A stretch of 64,000 nucleotides of DNA from Isoetes taiwanensis. Lineage: Eukaryota > Streptophyta > Lycopodiopsida > Isoetales > Isoetaceae. A program made the position numbers and the translations under genes. Position 1 is the first letter of the stretch. Each line of letters starts with the position of its first letter. Below are positions 44,551 through 58,489 of this stretch, piece by piece. The stretch is from positions 8,328,655-8,392,654 of the forward strand of contig JAJEKV010000054.1 of assembly GCA_021234155.1 (NCBI GenBank). The letters are read 5' to 3'. The notes under the pieces were generated by a model, which was given only the letters and a program-made list of their open reading frames with translations, was not told the DNA's origin and searched no databases.

Positions 44551-47500
44551 CATGCTTTATGGTACAAAAGATAGAAACATGGCCACAGAAAGGGCTTTGC
44601 TGATGGTAAAAGTAATTTGTCCAGTTCGATCCAATATTCAATCTGTCATGTTCACAACTTCAAGAGGATCTGCAAACGAAGTAGCAAAAGAATAAACATC
44701 TGCATTCTGAAAGGTAGCAGCATAAACAAATAGAAAATAAGAAACAACCTTACTCAAAAACAAAGTGAAATGGTTGCATACATGGCTCCAGCATACATAC
44801 TCTTTTCTGCTCTGAGCTCTGAGTGAAAATCATTTACCAGTTTCCAACACCACAGATCCATGATAGCTATACTGACCAAGACTGGAAAAATGTTTTAAAG
44901 CAAAAAAAAAGCATGAGCCACCAATCACTCTTGTACATATTTGCTTCTTCTTTCTTCAAATATGTTGCAAGGTGCTGGGAAATGTGCTGGAAGATGCATG
45001 CAAGATGGGCATATGGCTATGCCAAAGACGTGCAGTAACCTACCATTTGGTTTCAACATTTGAGAATTGACCAAGCAACTATATCTTGTCTGAAGTTATA
45101 TGCGAATTCAGCTGCTTCTGCTGTTAATTCCACCTAAAACTCTGCAATTTGGCTGTTTGCATGGTGGATATGAGGGGTTCATATTTATTGTTTTTAATGA
45201 TATATGTTATCCTACTAAAGCTTCCATTGCATTGTTAGGAAATAACAAGCCTGTGTAATGACTTTGACTTTCTAGTGTCGTCAAGACAAATTACATTTCC
45301 GATGCTCATGCAGACGCCAAACTTGCCAGGTGTTTAATAAAGACTATTACCTACATCATTGATGAAACAACATTATTACCTACTAAAATTAGGTAGGTAC
45401 CTCATATTTGCTCGTTTCTAAATTTGCTGACAGAAACCCGTTGCAACTCAACCTCTAGTATGCAACCTCTAGTAAAGGACTCAACCTCTATTCACAATCT
45501 ACCCATTGCCATTACCATTCTCCATCTATTGCAAAGGCATACACAACCGTCCTTTGCACAACCGTCTACAATAATGGATAATGTCTTGGCGCCAAATAAT
45601 ATAGTCGCAGTGTTTTGTGAGGAAGAAATGCATGGAGTGGGATATACATCCAAAAGCACAGACCCGATCTAAATACATATCCCAAAATCATAGTGAGCTC
45701 TTAAATGCATAAAAGTGTTGTAGCTAAAATCTGAGTTCTCATGCTGTACATCCACTCTGCATTGGATCCACCAATCCAAAGGAGAATCAGTAAGGAAACA
45801 AATCGTACAAATAGAAATAATAAAAACACAAAGACTATGGCAACATCTTAATCTGTAACATCTTACATGCAAATGGTTGTTGCAAATAAGAAAATGATTG
45901 TTGCAGAGTGCCAAACCATGAGTTATGTATCAGAAATTTAGTGATTTAGTAAACATGATCAAGTTTAGAACCTGGAAGAGCTCAGGAACCAACTGCTTTG
46001 ATTATAGCTACATGAATCAGGACCTGCCAAGATTCTTCTCTGTTACTGCCATAGAGGACCCTAGTTTCATGAGCATATAAGCATCACCAGATCACATAAA
46101 GCTTCGATAATTTTAAGAAGAGGATCAGACGACATATGTAAAGGCCCAAATTCAAATGGGTGGATTGAACATTTAGCTGTTAACAACCCTAGCACTAATC
46201 AATTAGAAGATGTCGACCTATCTCCCAAAAAGGGTCCGTTCCATGTATAAATCAATGTGCAGATGCCATGGAAATCTAAAGCAACAAATAACAACAAGTG
46301 GAGCAATACCTAACTTCTAAAGCTAGATGCGTGGACTGGGATATCCATCCGAAAGCACAGACCTGATCTTTTTTCCATCTAACAAACCAAAAAGGGAAGA
46401 AATCAAATGGCATAAAATAACTGCCGCATTTGACATATAAAAATAAAGTAGCAAAATCAACTTATCTCTGGCTGTTCCGATAACTAGACAATCTTAGTAA
46501 AGATCGTGCATCATTTCCAGAATGCGTTTCAGATTTTTACGAAAATATTCCCACTCAATTGGGGGCAAAATAATAACTGATCATTTAACGACTCAATGAA
46601 AGTTTTCACACACAACAAAATGAACAGACAAGATCTTGTACAAGCTATCATCTTAGTATTATATATAGATAGGTACTTTATTTCACCAGATGATAATGAC
46701 CTCTAGAAACATCCACGTAATGTTCGAGCAATTACAGATCCAGATTATAAGTGATAGTGGCATCCTCTTCTTGAGCTCTTCAAGGACACAAGAAATTTCT
46801 TGAAATTTTTATGCTTTGCTACTGTTGTCCTATGGAATCCATCCTAACCTAAATAACCTCTGCCCCAATACGTTAAAAAATGTGAAAATGTACCAGGATA
46901 GGCAATTTTGCCTGGCTCGCCAGGCCCTCCAGCTGACAGTGTATGCCCTATCTATAACAAAAAAAAAAGGGGAGGGGAGGGAGATGCGTCTCACAAGTAA
47001 TGACATTAGTATACAAACCAATGATTCCATGTATATAGAGATTAAAAGCTTGTTCTTTAACTATCCAACTAAATTGCCTATACATACAGCTCATTTTAAT
47101 GCAGCAAGACAATATGTAGAAACCGTATCATGACACTTGCCTAATCAGAGAACCACAAACAGGTATCTAATCTTAGACAGGTCAGCAACACTCTTCTTTA
47201 CTTAGTTCTCAAGTGCAATAGAGTGCATATGTAATGTTGCTCGAGCTTTGAAAACCTGACTTATTACAGCCAATCCCCAAATATTACAGCCAATCCATTT
47301 TCCATTGAGATCGTGAGGCAATACACAAAGGTTAATTCATAAATTCAAACATAGATATGTTACACAGACATTGCTATGCCACATCTAAACAAGGGCGCTG
47401 CGGCTAAGGGCGCTCAGGAGTTACAAGTAAATCGAACACAAGGGCTGCTGTGAGGCATTTTGCAGCAAAACTACTTCAATGAACACAACAAAAAAGTTGA

Positions 47501-48221
47501 TGGTAAAGTAGTGAGTACTGCAAGGTACACCCTCAAGAATAAAAGAAATGAACATGGTGGTATTTAGAGTTCCGTTTTCTGCTGCATGCTTAATGTACAA
47601 GAAGAAGAAAACATTTGAAGGAGCCCAATCTCAATGAAGACATGGAAACTGGAAAAATGTTGAAGTCTGTAGCCCGCTCCGCTCCTGTAGAATCAGTGGA
47701 ATACTATAAAACGAAATCCACAAAAGAATCTCCATCGTTGTCATGCATATAGGCTGGATCTATAAATGATTGTATGTGTATATCTACAAAAATTGCAGAT
47801 CCAATACCCAAGAGTTGTAAACTAGACGTATGTATTAAACTGCTTCCCTTTCCACCAGATGTATAAGGACGCAGGAACAGGCAACTTTAATTGGACTCTT
47901 CTGCCTTCCCAAGCATGCCCTTGATATGTATGGCTGATAGATTCAGATCCGGAGTCTCAATTTGCAGTTGCCCTTCAGCCCTTGACCTCACCCATGTTGT
48001 ATCCTTTTTACTTTTGAGACCAACTCAGATCCCAGCCAACTATGGATGATTTGTACCAAATCTTCACAGTCCAAGATCTTGGCAGGCCATGAATCAAGGT
48101 ACATGCTTGCAAAGATTGCACCATCCTATCTTTGACAAGGATGCAACTAGTATAATGAGGACCACCCCCCATATTAAAAGAGAAAAAATGGTGTTTAGAG
48201 TGGATATGTATAGCGTGGCAG
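44551..48221. other. Intergenic DNA between the LTR relic and the SWIM gene
   Basis: No supported gene. Two similar stretches of about 34 bp (near 45638 and 46333) share TGGGATATNCATCCNAAAGC and CAGACCNGATCT and form a dispersed direct repeat. Parts of 47600-48220 may be the 3' untranslated region of the SWIM gene. Short open frames here look random. Confidence 0.4.
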
Positions 48222-50954
48222 TTAAGTACCACAATAACTATCTGTATAATCAACAAGAGAGCAATCGAATGAACCTTGACATTGCCCCAAGCCCACATCT
48301 ATTTCTTGTTGCATAGTTCTTTTCTTTTGAGCCCGTGACCTGGTCCATTGCATAATTCCTGGATGGCTACCATTAATCATAACTTCCTTTTGTCTTCGCC
48401 CTGAAAATTTACTTATTCCTGATTTTGGTTTCAACCTTGAACTAATTTCATCTGCTCTCCGTTGCCTTATAGCTTTGGATGGCACCATGCTAAAACCCCG
48501 TTTTGATTTTAGTTGTTGAAATTCATGTCGGACTTGCCGAAGCATTGTGAGCATGCTTTCCATGAGAACAACATCATTTGAATACTCTAAACGGAACATT
48601 TCCAACTCCAAATCTAGTTTTTCGTAGAGCAATTTCGCATTCATGTTTGAGTGAACTGTATCACTGGCTATTGCAAGTTCACCCTCCACGTTTTCTGATA
48701 AAAACATTGGAAGATTGTTATCAGCTTTTGTTAATGGCTGAGACAGTGTATCAAAAATGTGCCATGTTGATCCATATAGCATCATGTAGGTCTTCAAAAC
48801 ATGCTTGCATATGTTGCCCTTCTGCGACCACAAACAATCGCAGAAAGAGCATTCTGATCCAACATTATAAACAGTATAGATGACATGCTGCTTCGAGCAG
48901 CTACTAACTCGAGCGATTGACCCATCCAGGTCTAAGAATTCGACCTGATTATCCAATATTTGCAATGCCCTCCTATAAGAATTTTCAATAATCCCATCCA
49001 GCTGCAAACTGCAAATTAAACCATGCTGTTTTTGGAACTGGAAGTATCTGTAGCAGCTTTGTATTTCAGTTGTCAACTTGTAGACCAACCAATCTACTCT
49101 ATGCTCTTGTATATGACCTATCTCTAGGAATCGCTGCTCCATGGTGTTATGATATGCCTCTACAGATGCATTGACGCCTTGACTTGCATGTCTCAGCTTT
49201 CTTGCAGTTTCAATCCATTGCTCTATGACATTTAAACATATGTTAACATTATTAGAATGATCTTCAACATCTGTAGGTAACAATAGCTAATAATATCTCA
49301 CCATTATTAGGAAGCCATTCTTGCATAAAGTAAACCAAAAATGCATTTTCATGTTGGTAAAGCTGCATAAAACTTTGAACCAAAATAGATGCCTGCTTTT
49401 CCGAAGACTCGACGACTTTGTGCATGCACATTATTTCACCTAGCTTCTTTAGCATGTCTGCTCTTGCGCTCCAAGAATTTACCATTGTCATGAGATGTCT
49501 TAGCCAGTTTGCCCTTACAGTCCACAAGCAGATATACATTTCCACTGCAAAGACGCGCCTGGAAGAAGGCAAAACGAGTTGAGTTTATGATTGCAAAATA
49601 ATACTAAAGGTGCAGAAACAAGACCGTATAACACTGCTGTCAAAAGTTGGATTGTCAATCATGAATGCTTTTGGCGACCAATCAGGTGAATGTTCTAGTG
49701 CACGTGCTCTTAAAGCTTCCATCCAGTTTTCAATGTCCTTTTCCTTTGAGCTTGATGTTATAACCCAAGCTACAGGCAGGGCACTTTGAAACTCATCAAA
49801 TACCAGCAAACTGTACAGAGGATACTGCACCAGATAGTGCCATTGATTCAAAATTATTAAATGTATAAGACTTATAAACTCTTAAATGCATTCTTTTTTA
49901 CCAAATCAACGTCTCACAGTAAAATCTCACCTTAATATCTTTTGCCCCAAATGTGGAGTCACATGCTATAATACCATTGTGGCCATACTGAATAAGCATA
50001 TCTCGCTGCCAGATGGACTGAATTCCCAAAGTGAATGGGCTTAGACAACCCTCACAGTCCTGATAAAAAAATATCATATCCTCATTTTGCTCTCTCCATA
50101 GCCGAACACTTTCCTCGTCATTAACATGTAATTGGAATGTGCCTTTTTGCACCTTCCGGGCAAGGTTAAATACATCCTTGGAACGTAGAAGGTCATCTCT
50201 GTTTAAAGAACCAGCATCTCTTGCTTGTCTTTCTCGAACGACTTTGATATGTGCATCTAAAATTTCTGATGGAGGTAGACCTACATAGAGCATTGACAAA
50301 ACCCACTGCCTAAGTGTGTCAGATATTCTAGGTGCTAGCATTGGCCGCATCCCTAAGACACTTGCATCTAACCTCCCATGACAAGGCTGTGTGTTTTTGT
50401 CAACATGCAAAACCTGCTGATATGAGATGAGTGCAACATTCGGATGCAGATATAAACGCTTTACTGCAAAGTGACATTGGCAACCTCTTTTAATGGAGCT
50501 GTTCAGACGCTTAGGCCTACTTCCTGGGCCAGCCTTGGGTCTATCCTCACTTATCACCATGGCAGATATTGCCCCCCTGTTATCTGTTGGACCGTAGGAG
50601 CACCAATAACTAACAAACATCCAGCAATTAGTTCATGCTGCATAAAGACGAGATCTAAGGAAATGTAAAAAATTGAGATGGAGCTCACACAGTGTTTGAT
50701 ATCCATGAGTCTGCTTTTGGTCTGGAAAGTGATCCAGGTTCATTCTTCAGCTGGCTACGTTTGTGAAAATAGGTTGGGGAATCACTATTGGCCTCTTCGC
50801 CCTTGATGAAATCTCCAACACGATCATAAGGAATATATGCACACTTCACTTTTCCAATTGTATTTGTTGGAGTATCAAAATCATGCCAGGTAATATCATG
50901 AAAGGAGAAAGGCCCTGTCTTTGGATGCTGAACAGGCAATTTCTGGCCTTGCAT
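48222..50954 (-). CDS. SWIM zinc-finger protein derived from a MULE transposase, five coding exons
   Basis: Exons on minus: 50689-50954, 49931-50609, 49625-49824, 49302-49558 and 48222-49222. Phases fit and they total 2,403 bp, 800 residues. All borders are GT-AG, but the donor after exon 3 is weak (GTCTTG). Segments match the plant SWIM-protein family (Arabidopsis At1g60560-like, from memory): YWCSYGP and GCQCHFAVKRLY (zinc-binding N-terminal part), a MULE-type DDE region (IACDSTFGAKDIK, YSLLVFDEFQSALPVAWVIT), and a SWIM motif CSFCDCLWSQKGNICKHV near residue 620. The start ATG lies just after a TGCAG acceptor, so a 5' untranslated exon is likely. The frame is intact, unlike every transposon around it, and it has no terminal repeats, so it looks like a domesticated host gene. 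Its role is probably nuclear; the exact function is not known. Confidence 0.85.
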
Positions 50955-52600
50955 TGCTTCTGCACTGCAGGAAGTCATTGAGAAAGAAAGGCAAGTAATC
51001 CAGCATATGCTGCTTCTGCCTGCCTCATATGCATGCCATAAACCCACTTATAATTCCAGGAAAATTCAGAAAAAGTGCTGCAATAAAAAAACCTTGCATA
51101 TTCAAACAGTGCAATACAACTAACTCTTTGCTGTGGCCTAGTAGCCATGAGGTCTTCTTAGGGACATTCAGGGACCGTCATATGTCCAGCAAGACGCTGA
51201 AAAATGTGGTATGGTGTAAACCAAACATTGGTATGTGAATATATGGCCTTAATAAGCAGATAAGATCCTTAGGTTTGGCGATTGACAATATGTGGCATCA
51301 ATAAGAAGATAAATACTTAGGGTTGGACCACTGATAAAGCAAGCAATTGCAATTCTGGCAGACGCAGTGCATTTTATAATACTTATATTTTGTGCGCATG
51401 GAATGCAATCAGAAATGTACTAAAATAGGCACTTTAGAAATACTGCGTCCATGGAGTCTGAAACAACAAAAAAAAGCTACGGATGATGTAAATATAAACA
51501 TGGCGAGCTAAGTAGAACTAAGCTAGAAGGCTATAGAAAATGAGAGCCTTTTAATCTAACAAATACCTCCAATCATGTATCTCCTAACTGAGAAAATTAT
51601 ATTTTGGTCGAATTCGAGGAAAACCCTTCAAATGCTTGGCTTTGCAGCTAAACTAGTGGCCGGAAGTCTGGAGCTAAATTTATTTTTGCAGAAAATGGGT
51701 GCCGTGCTGTCGTGTTACAAGTGGCCATAAATGTGATGTTGCCTACGAGAAGAAGGTTCTTTACATTTACACCGTCACGAAACGTCTTTATTCAATTGTC
51801 AATATATAAGTTCTTCGCGGAACAACTAGCATCGTTCTCAATATTGTCTTAGGTTCATGAACCTAGAATACCCTGAATGTGGTGATACCTTCAAAGTTAT
51901 ACCTTCGTCACAAGGAATCACTGGAGACGGAAAAAACCATTGGACTTCATTCTGTGTTATCATCCAATCAGATCACGACACGTGGCGTGGTTTCTTAATC
52001 TGAAAATCGAGCAAGAACAGCGGCAGATTTTGAGAAGAACAGCGGCAGATTTTTACCTTCCTTCATCGATTTTACCCTGCATTCCAGTGATCTTACCCTG
52101 CATTCCGTCGATTTTACCTTGCATTCAGCAGCAGAATGAAGCCCAGAATGAAGCCCAATGGATGTTTGCCGTTAGGGCAAAGGCTGTTTTCGCCGGTCAA
52201 AGCGGGCCTCTCCGCTTAGCGTCGACCCTTTCGGCGAGAAAAACGTGCCGGGGCCTTTCCCTTATCACGTAAAAACGGTTAGGTCTTCGTTACGCCCTCT
52301 CATCCAACCCTATGCCGCCACGTGACAATTTTTAACACACATTCATTTCCAGGAAAGTACAGTAACAAAATATGCATTGTTTTTTTTTTTTTGGCGATTC
52401 TCTCGCTCGGTATTCGGTCGGATGGTCGACCGCGCGGGTACGAAACGACACCTAAGCGTGTCCTCCACGTTATAGGGAAGCCCACTAAATGGGCTTTCCT
52501 ATATATAGAATCACACACTCGTACCCCACAATACGGAAAGGCAGGCGGGTACATGACACTTGCCAAATACTTTTAGTCTGCCTCGGTCGTCCGCCCAACT
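50955..52600. other. Upstream region of the SWIM gene
   Basis: No gene. There is a G-box-like ACACGTGGCG at about 51979. Tandem short repeats (GCGGCAGATTTT, TTTTACCCTGCATTCC, GAATGAAGCCCA) lie at 52018-52160. At 52470-52515 an inverted GGAAGCCCACTAAATGGGCT and a TATATATAG box face plus, which looks like a promoter, but no gene was recognised after it. Confidence 0.4.
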
Positions 52601-52619
52601 AGGTAATCAGAGCCGTTGA

Positions 52620-52790
52620 TTCTGGGATTTTCGCCAAGGGAATCACCACATAACTATTCCGCCAGAAGGAATATCTTATGCCATTATCCCCTCCCGTGGA
52701 ATCACGTCCGTGGATATTTGTTCTAGCGAGATCACCACTTCATATTTCGCGTCATAGAATCACCAGACAGAGGTGCCACATGTCAACTTA
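52620..52790. mobile_element. Fragment of the MULE family
   Basis: Units such as ATTCCGCCAGAAGGAAT and GTGGAATCAC match the subterminal array of the Pack-MULE at 4256-6783. No ends or duplication were found. Confidence 0.6.
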
Positions 52791-53039
52791 TTGGGCAAAT
52801 GGATAAACCCTTTGAGGCTAGAGCAAACTGTTCCATTTGTATCTTTATATTTTGATCTACTTTATATTTATTTTATTGAAGCATATTGAAGGTTGATTCC
52901 AACATAGGGGTGTCCTATTGATTTATGGCCCGAGACAATACTGCCATATGGTCCGATATATGGTCTATATCTTGCTGAGTTGAAGGTTTTACGAGATTAA
53001 TTGAGGAAAATTATATCCTGGCTTCATTCGACATTCTCA

Positions 53040-53760
53040 GTCCCCTGCTGAAGCACCCATATTCTTCCTCAAAAGGAAGGACGATTCTCTGCACCTCGTC
53101 GTTGATTATCGTGGCCCCAACAAGATCACAGTGCCGAATTGCTATCCAGTTTCACTAATTTCATAGTTGTTGGAGCCGCTCCAACATGTGCATTATTTTA
53201 CGGAGATTGATCTTCGGGGTGCCTACAATCTCATCCAGATCCAAGAGGGTGATGAGTGGAAGACAGCATTTCATACTAGATATGGCCATTTTGAGTACAC
53301 AGTTAGGTCTTTTGGGCTTACCAATGCTCCAGCAGTATTCCAGCATATGGCCAATGATGTCTTCCAGGAGGTCTTGGATATTTTTATTATCATCTATTTG
53401 GATTATATTCTTATTTATTCTAAGACTCTTGAAGAGCATGAAAGGCTTATTCGTAGGTCCTCCAGAGGTTTCGTGAGCATGGGTTGTATACCAAACTCGA
53501 AAAGTGTCAGTTCGATGAGGATATTCTGGAGTTTCTTGGCTATCGTATCACTCCTCATGGAGTCTTTATGGATCCCGAAAAGGTCAGCACTGTTTTAAAG
53601 TGGCAAACACCTTCTTTCGTCCGAGATGTTCAGTGTTTTCTTGGATTTGCCAACTTCTATTGACGTTGTTTATTCGGGATTATTCGGAGATCATCCTTCC
53701 TTTGACATGGCTCACGGCAAAGGATGTGCCATTTGAATGGAGTGTGGAAGCATAAACTGC
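53040..53760 (+). mobile_element. Ty3/gypsy reverse transcriptase relic
   Basis: Contains FTEIDLRGAYNLIQIQEGDE, FHTRYGHFEYTVRSFGLTNA, an altered YLDD-like box (YLDY) and EHERLIRR. The TNAPAVFQHMANDVF wording differs from the chromovirus at 12-17 kb, so it belongs to another gypsy lineage. It is short, broken and old. Confidence 0.8.
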
Positions 53761-54239
53761 TTTCGTTACCATGAATTGTTACCGCTTATAATTGTTCTTC
53801 TCTTGATCAATAGAAGAAAGTACTGATTTGCCATACTTATCTTCAGATTCATTTTTATGTATGGACAGGTGGTTATGCTCGGTTGGATCAGTTTGTCCAC
53901 TAGGGTTATAATCCTGTCTTTGCACTTTATTTTGTTTTAATTTTAATTGGTAAATAAAGCTTGTCGTCCTTCAAAAAAAAGAAAAATATTTTCTTTGTGT
54001 TTTTTTTGCTTTCATGCCCCTTTTAATATTTGGGTTCCATGGCCAATTAGGTCTCAGTGGATGATAAAAACCTTGTCCGTCCGTCCGTCCGTAAACTTGT
54101 ATTGAATATTATTTGTCGAGTTGTTCTAACTAGAAGTGCTAACTACATAGATTTTGTTATAATTTGAGTTATTGAAGTGCATACTGAATTCAATATTTGG
54201 TATTATAGCTACTTTTGTTTCTCATTTTAATATGTCAAG

Positions 54240-56780
54240 CATGTTTGATGCTAACTTACTGAGCAGCAGCATGGCTGTGTACAAGGAAGGGTCAGGTTTT
54301 CACGTTTGAAAAGATGCCATCAAATACATTCTGCAGATGGAAGATTTATGGGATCTTATTGATCCTTCTAAAGGAGATTATGCACATTCAGGAATTGAAA
54401 TTAGTATTACATTAAGGCCTATTATAGAAGGATCTTCTAATGCTCAAATTAATGTTGCAGCTATCAGTTTGGATGATATAAGTTCAGAAAGATCTTCTGC
54501 AATAGTTAGTTGCAATTGATGGGGGGGGAGGTCTAACTTTAAAAAGCTTAACGAAGCTTGAGATATTACGGCAAAGATTAGTCCTACTATTATATTGTGG
54601 TTGAAAAATATATCTTCTAGGAAGATGCGAATTTTCTTGCTTAAACATTTTGAGGAATGAATATCCTCTCAAATTGATTTGCTTGAGGAAGGGTTGGGGG
54701 AAGTTAAAATTGCATGATGACGATGACATCGATGACAGATCCAGGAGCAGCTGGTATTAATATAACAAAAAGGTATCAAGTTCTTCCATTGCTAAGTCAG
54801 TGATTGAAAATGAACACCTGGCCTATTTCATAAAAATGTAGCCAAATCTAGAGAAGAAGCTGAAAATATTCTAAGAACAGAAGTTGAACAAAGAAAAGTC
54901 ATGAGGGAAAATGATGTGACTCAATCTGGAAAAAAGAGCAGAAATGCAAGTGAAAAAGAGGAAATATTTTTGTTGCCATAGATCTGGTCATTTCAAAAAC
55001 AATTGTTCCAAAACTAAACTCTAAGTTTAGCAATTATAGAATAGAATAGAGTTTTTATTGTTCACGAAGACCAATCGGCATATGGGACCCAAAAAGGAGG
55101 CGCAACAAACGCATTACTGCCCGGTTTATAAAACTCCCACCCTGAAGTTTTCGGGGGGAAAACCATGACAGGAATAAGAGTGCTATCAAACTGTACAGGC
55201 ATCTATTATGAGGAGAAAGAAATAAATATGTACATATATCAAGCAAGTGCCCGAGGACCGAGCTGATCCCGACGGTCCATGACCTCTTGAAGGCAAAGGC
55301 CATGCAGCTGCAGAATGTCCAACATCAAAAGATTATAGTAAAAGCACAGGAAGGGAAAATAATAATAATAGAGGAGGAGGAACAAATGCAAGTACACAAC
55401 GAGAAAGATCTACTGGCATTTATATTGCAAGAGAGCAAGAAGATAATAAAAAGGAAGAACTTGAAGATGAAAGTGCGGAAAGACATGCATTTTCTATTTG
55501 TGATAAAAGAGTAGAAGCTAATACAAAGTTTGATATATTCTTGTCATTGATAGTGGAGCTGAGATATGAATAGTTTCATCTACTGGTCTACTAAAAAACA
55601 TTGCCTCAACACACTCAAGGAATATGCAAGTGAGAAATGAAGAGCTCCAGTCGATTGAAGGAAGGGGTTTCCTATGGTTAATGGATCTACAAAAAAATAT
55701 AGCAAACATAGAGAAAGTCCTTTGTGTTCAACTTCATTTATCTAATTTCTGTTAGTCAACCTATGTTATAATGTCATATTTGATGCAAAAGTTTGTGACA
55801 TCTTTCTTGGCAATAAAAGAAGTTTTATGTTAAGCACCTTGGGAATCTATTTCAAATGGATAATCAGGTCTATGATAGTCTAAATTATCTAAATGTATCA
55901 AATTTTGAATTATGGCCCAATAAGCTGGCAAATATTCATTGCAACAATCTATAATTTCTAACAAAAAAAGGGTAGGGGTAAGAGCATGCTAGGGCCTACA
56001 TGTTTTGGAAACTACCTGGAAAATACTCTGGGTAGTCAAAGATGATGATATATTTGAGTTCTTAACATCTTCTTGGCATCACAAGGTACCGTACAACATG
56101 TATGTACTACTACTCTTGAACATAACACAATTTCTTTTAGTCAATCTTGCAGAGGTTCTTTAAAATACAATTATGTACTTGCACAGAAGTACACAGAAAA
56201 GTACCTTTTTGGTAATTTTTTATGTAGGCCCTAGCATGCTTTCACCCGTAGATAGATTGCAAGGATATCAGCTCAGAATAATTCATGTTTGGAGGATGCA
56301 TGCTTAGATTACCTTTTTCCAAATCAAAGAATAGAGCAAAAGATGTACTTGAATTAGTGCATACAAGTTTTCACAGATCCTTAGATATAAGAGGAAGAAC
56401 AAAAAAGGGATGTTCTATTTCTTTTGTTGATGATTATAGGAGGAAGTGCAAAATGTAATTGTCTTGAACAAAAAACTCAAGCTTAACTGCCTTCAAGCAA
56501 TATATAAAATAAATGGAAAAAGAAACTGGACAAAAAAAGTAAAATGTATCCGTTCTGACAGGAGAAGGGACTACTTATTTGCCAACTTCAAGCATTTTTC
56601 TTTTCAAATAAATTAAAAAGCAACTGATATGCAGGTACGGTCCTTAAAAAATGGTGTGGTCGAAAATGAAAAATAGAAAAAACATGGACGTAGTGAGATC
56701 AATGAGAAAAAATATTAGAGTATTGTTATTAAACAAGCACGGAAGAGTGGTCCACGATGAAAGAGCTATAGAAATTAATG
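54240..56780 (+). mobile_element. Ty1/copia relic (gag, protease, start of integrase)
   Basis: Pieces in order: gag (MEDLWDLIDPSKGDY near 54337), zinc knuckle CCHRSGHFKNNC (about 54975), a protease-like part (about 55535-55720), a pre-integrase part (about 55830-55950) and integrase-like IRSDRRRDY and NGVVENE (about 56550-56665). It is heavily broken and interrupted by the MITE at 55975-56247. Old. Confidence 0.7.
55975..56247. mobile_element. Second copy of the GGGTGAAAGCATGCTA MITE family
   Basis: The left end GGGGTAAGAGCATGCTAGGG and the inverse of the right end GGGTGAAAGCATGCTAGGGC match over about 25 bp. GTA flanks both sides (55972-55974, 56248-56250). Length is 273 bp against 322 bp for the copy at 994-1315; internal CTGGGTAG and GTACTTT motifs are shared. 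It is inserted in the copia relic. Confidence 0.75.
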
Positions 56781-57480
56781 GCACATGCACGTGCTAAGGC
56801 TTTGCAAAAAGCCTTCTTAACACGGGCACTGGGGGTGAAGTCCATAGTCTCATATATCCTGTTGCAGGAGGCAGGTTTCTTGCCCCTTCAGAGGGCGGTC
56901 CATAATCGTCACATCGTCTACTTTCAGAAGATGGTCGCCATGGATGATGCACGTCTCCCTAACCTTCTTATACTGTAGCAATGGGGCCGCAACGCCTCAA
57001 GGCTTGCTGGAACGAAAATCGAGCTTAGTGGCTTGCCAGATAGAATCTGCAAGAGCATAGGTGCATACAGGTGCAAATGAGGCAGATCGCCATAGCTTGA
57101 GGCAATAACTTGGCGTTTGCTTCCTCAGCAAGCTCTGAATGCCAGCGCCTTTGAACAGGTCAAGACAACACATTACCAACGCCACATAAACCACACATAG
57201 GAATGGACCTACAATGCTACCTGCGTACTTATTTGTCTGTGAAAAGGCACATACTCATTGACTCGATTCACATAAGTGTACACCGTCTCCAAATTCTGAC
57301 GGGCCGATGGATTGGGGAGTCACGCCAGGACAAGCCTTGTTAATGTTGCCAAATTGGAGTCATTAAAAATGAATGCCGCGCCCTTTAGAGTTGCCCAGTA
57401 CATGATCAAATCGGGACACGCTATGCTGAGTTGGTCAGGCGTAGCCAGCTGCTACATGTGATACTGAGCATGGCTTTAGT
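56760..57480 (+). mobile_element. LINE ORF2 C-terminal fragment
   Basis: The frame at 56778-56978 encodes LQKAFLTRALGVKSIVSYIL, then EAGFLPLQRAVHNRHIVYFQ and KMVAMDDARLPNLL. This matches the segment after the reverse transcriptase in plant non-LTR retrotransposons (a helical RFLRRxLGVxxxTP, EAGxxPL pattern). Further coding-like pieces extend to about 57480 with stops. A piece just before it, GATGAAAGAGCTATAGAAAT, is repeated near 60507. Confidence 0.6.
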
Positions 57481-57744
57481 ACGAATGCTAGATCATACCT
57501 TCAGGAGGTCATGGATCTATGGGATTAGCTATGTCCTCGAACACTCATATGAGTTGTATATATATTTTATGATATGTATATTTGTATAGTTTGACAACAC
57601 CCTTATTACTGCCATATTTTTTCCTCGAAAACACTTCGGGCGGTGGTTTTTGAATTGGGATATTAATAAATATGATGCTCTCTTTCATTGGATCACATAG
57701 GCTCCTTGGTCTCTGTGGAATGTATGACCTTCAGAATAATATAT

Positions 57745-58215
57745 GATATTGATACGTATATTATACTACCACATCATTAGTACATGTCCTTGTAGCTGAC
57801 ATGTACTCCGTATCATAAAAGGACATGCCCCATTGGAAATGTGAACATAATTCTTGTTGCTGCATGGCAGCATCCTAACAAGCCTTAAGGTCCATTAGAT
57901 CCCAGCCTAGGATTGTGCCCTTAAGTGGGCCCCTAAAAAGGCAGAAACCTTAAAAGCTTCCCTTTTCATATTCCAGCCTAGAAGCTCACAAGCTCACATT
58001 GGTAGCAGCGCTGATCACATTTAAGCATCTCAGCAGGCGTCAAGCTCGAATCTTGGGGCGCCTTCTCCGTTTGATGCTCGCCTCGATTATTCCAGCAGTA
58101 TGGCCGCTTTCCAGGGCATCAGAACGAACTAAGGATCCGGTAAGTGTTGATTGTAACTTCCAATGTATGCATCTCAATGATTAGAAGGCCGAATTGCGTC
58201 TGGTCTTGGCCCGCC
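57745..58215 (+). repeat. Long direct repeat, copy A
   Basis: About 470 bp that recurs at 60835-61320. Shared blocks include ACGTATATTATACTACCA, CATTAGATCCCANCCTAGGA, TTAAAAGCTTCCC, TTGGTAGCAGCGC and GAAGGCCGAANTGNGTCTGG. Identity is roughly 75-80% by eye. It may be a pair of LTRs of an old element or a dispersed repeat; no primer site was found next to it. Confidence 0.6.
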
Positions 58216-58489
58216 AATTTGTCTCTATGGACGATAAAAATCATCCAATTCTTATCTAAGAGCGAATGTAATTTCCCTTGATCGAAGACTACGGTGTAGC
58301 AGTGATGGTCATGACAAGTAGCCAATTAAGCCAGTATTATATCTGGTTTGGCAGTTAAGTACTGTACCATAGAAATTGTTTGAGCAAAGATCCATTTTCT
58401 TCATAGTTCTTTTATTTGCAAATGAATCTATGTTCTTAAAATGGACCACATTCCTTCAATCATATCAATTGGTATCACATCACAATTCG

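Noticed and set aside
46540-46570. Further MULE end (GAAAATATTCCCACTCAATT)
   Set aside because: Similarity to the MULE end is short and there are no subterminal units or inverted partner nearby.
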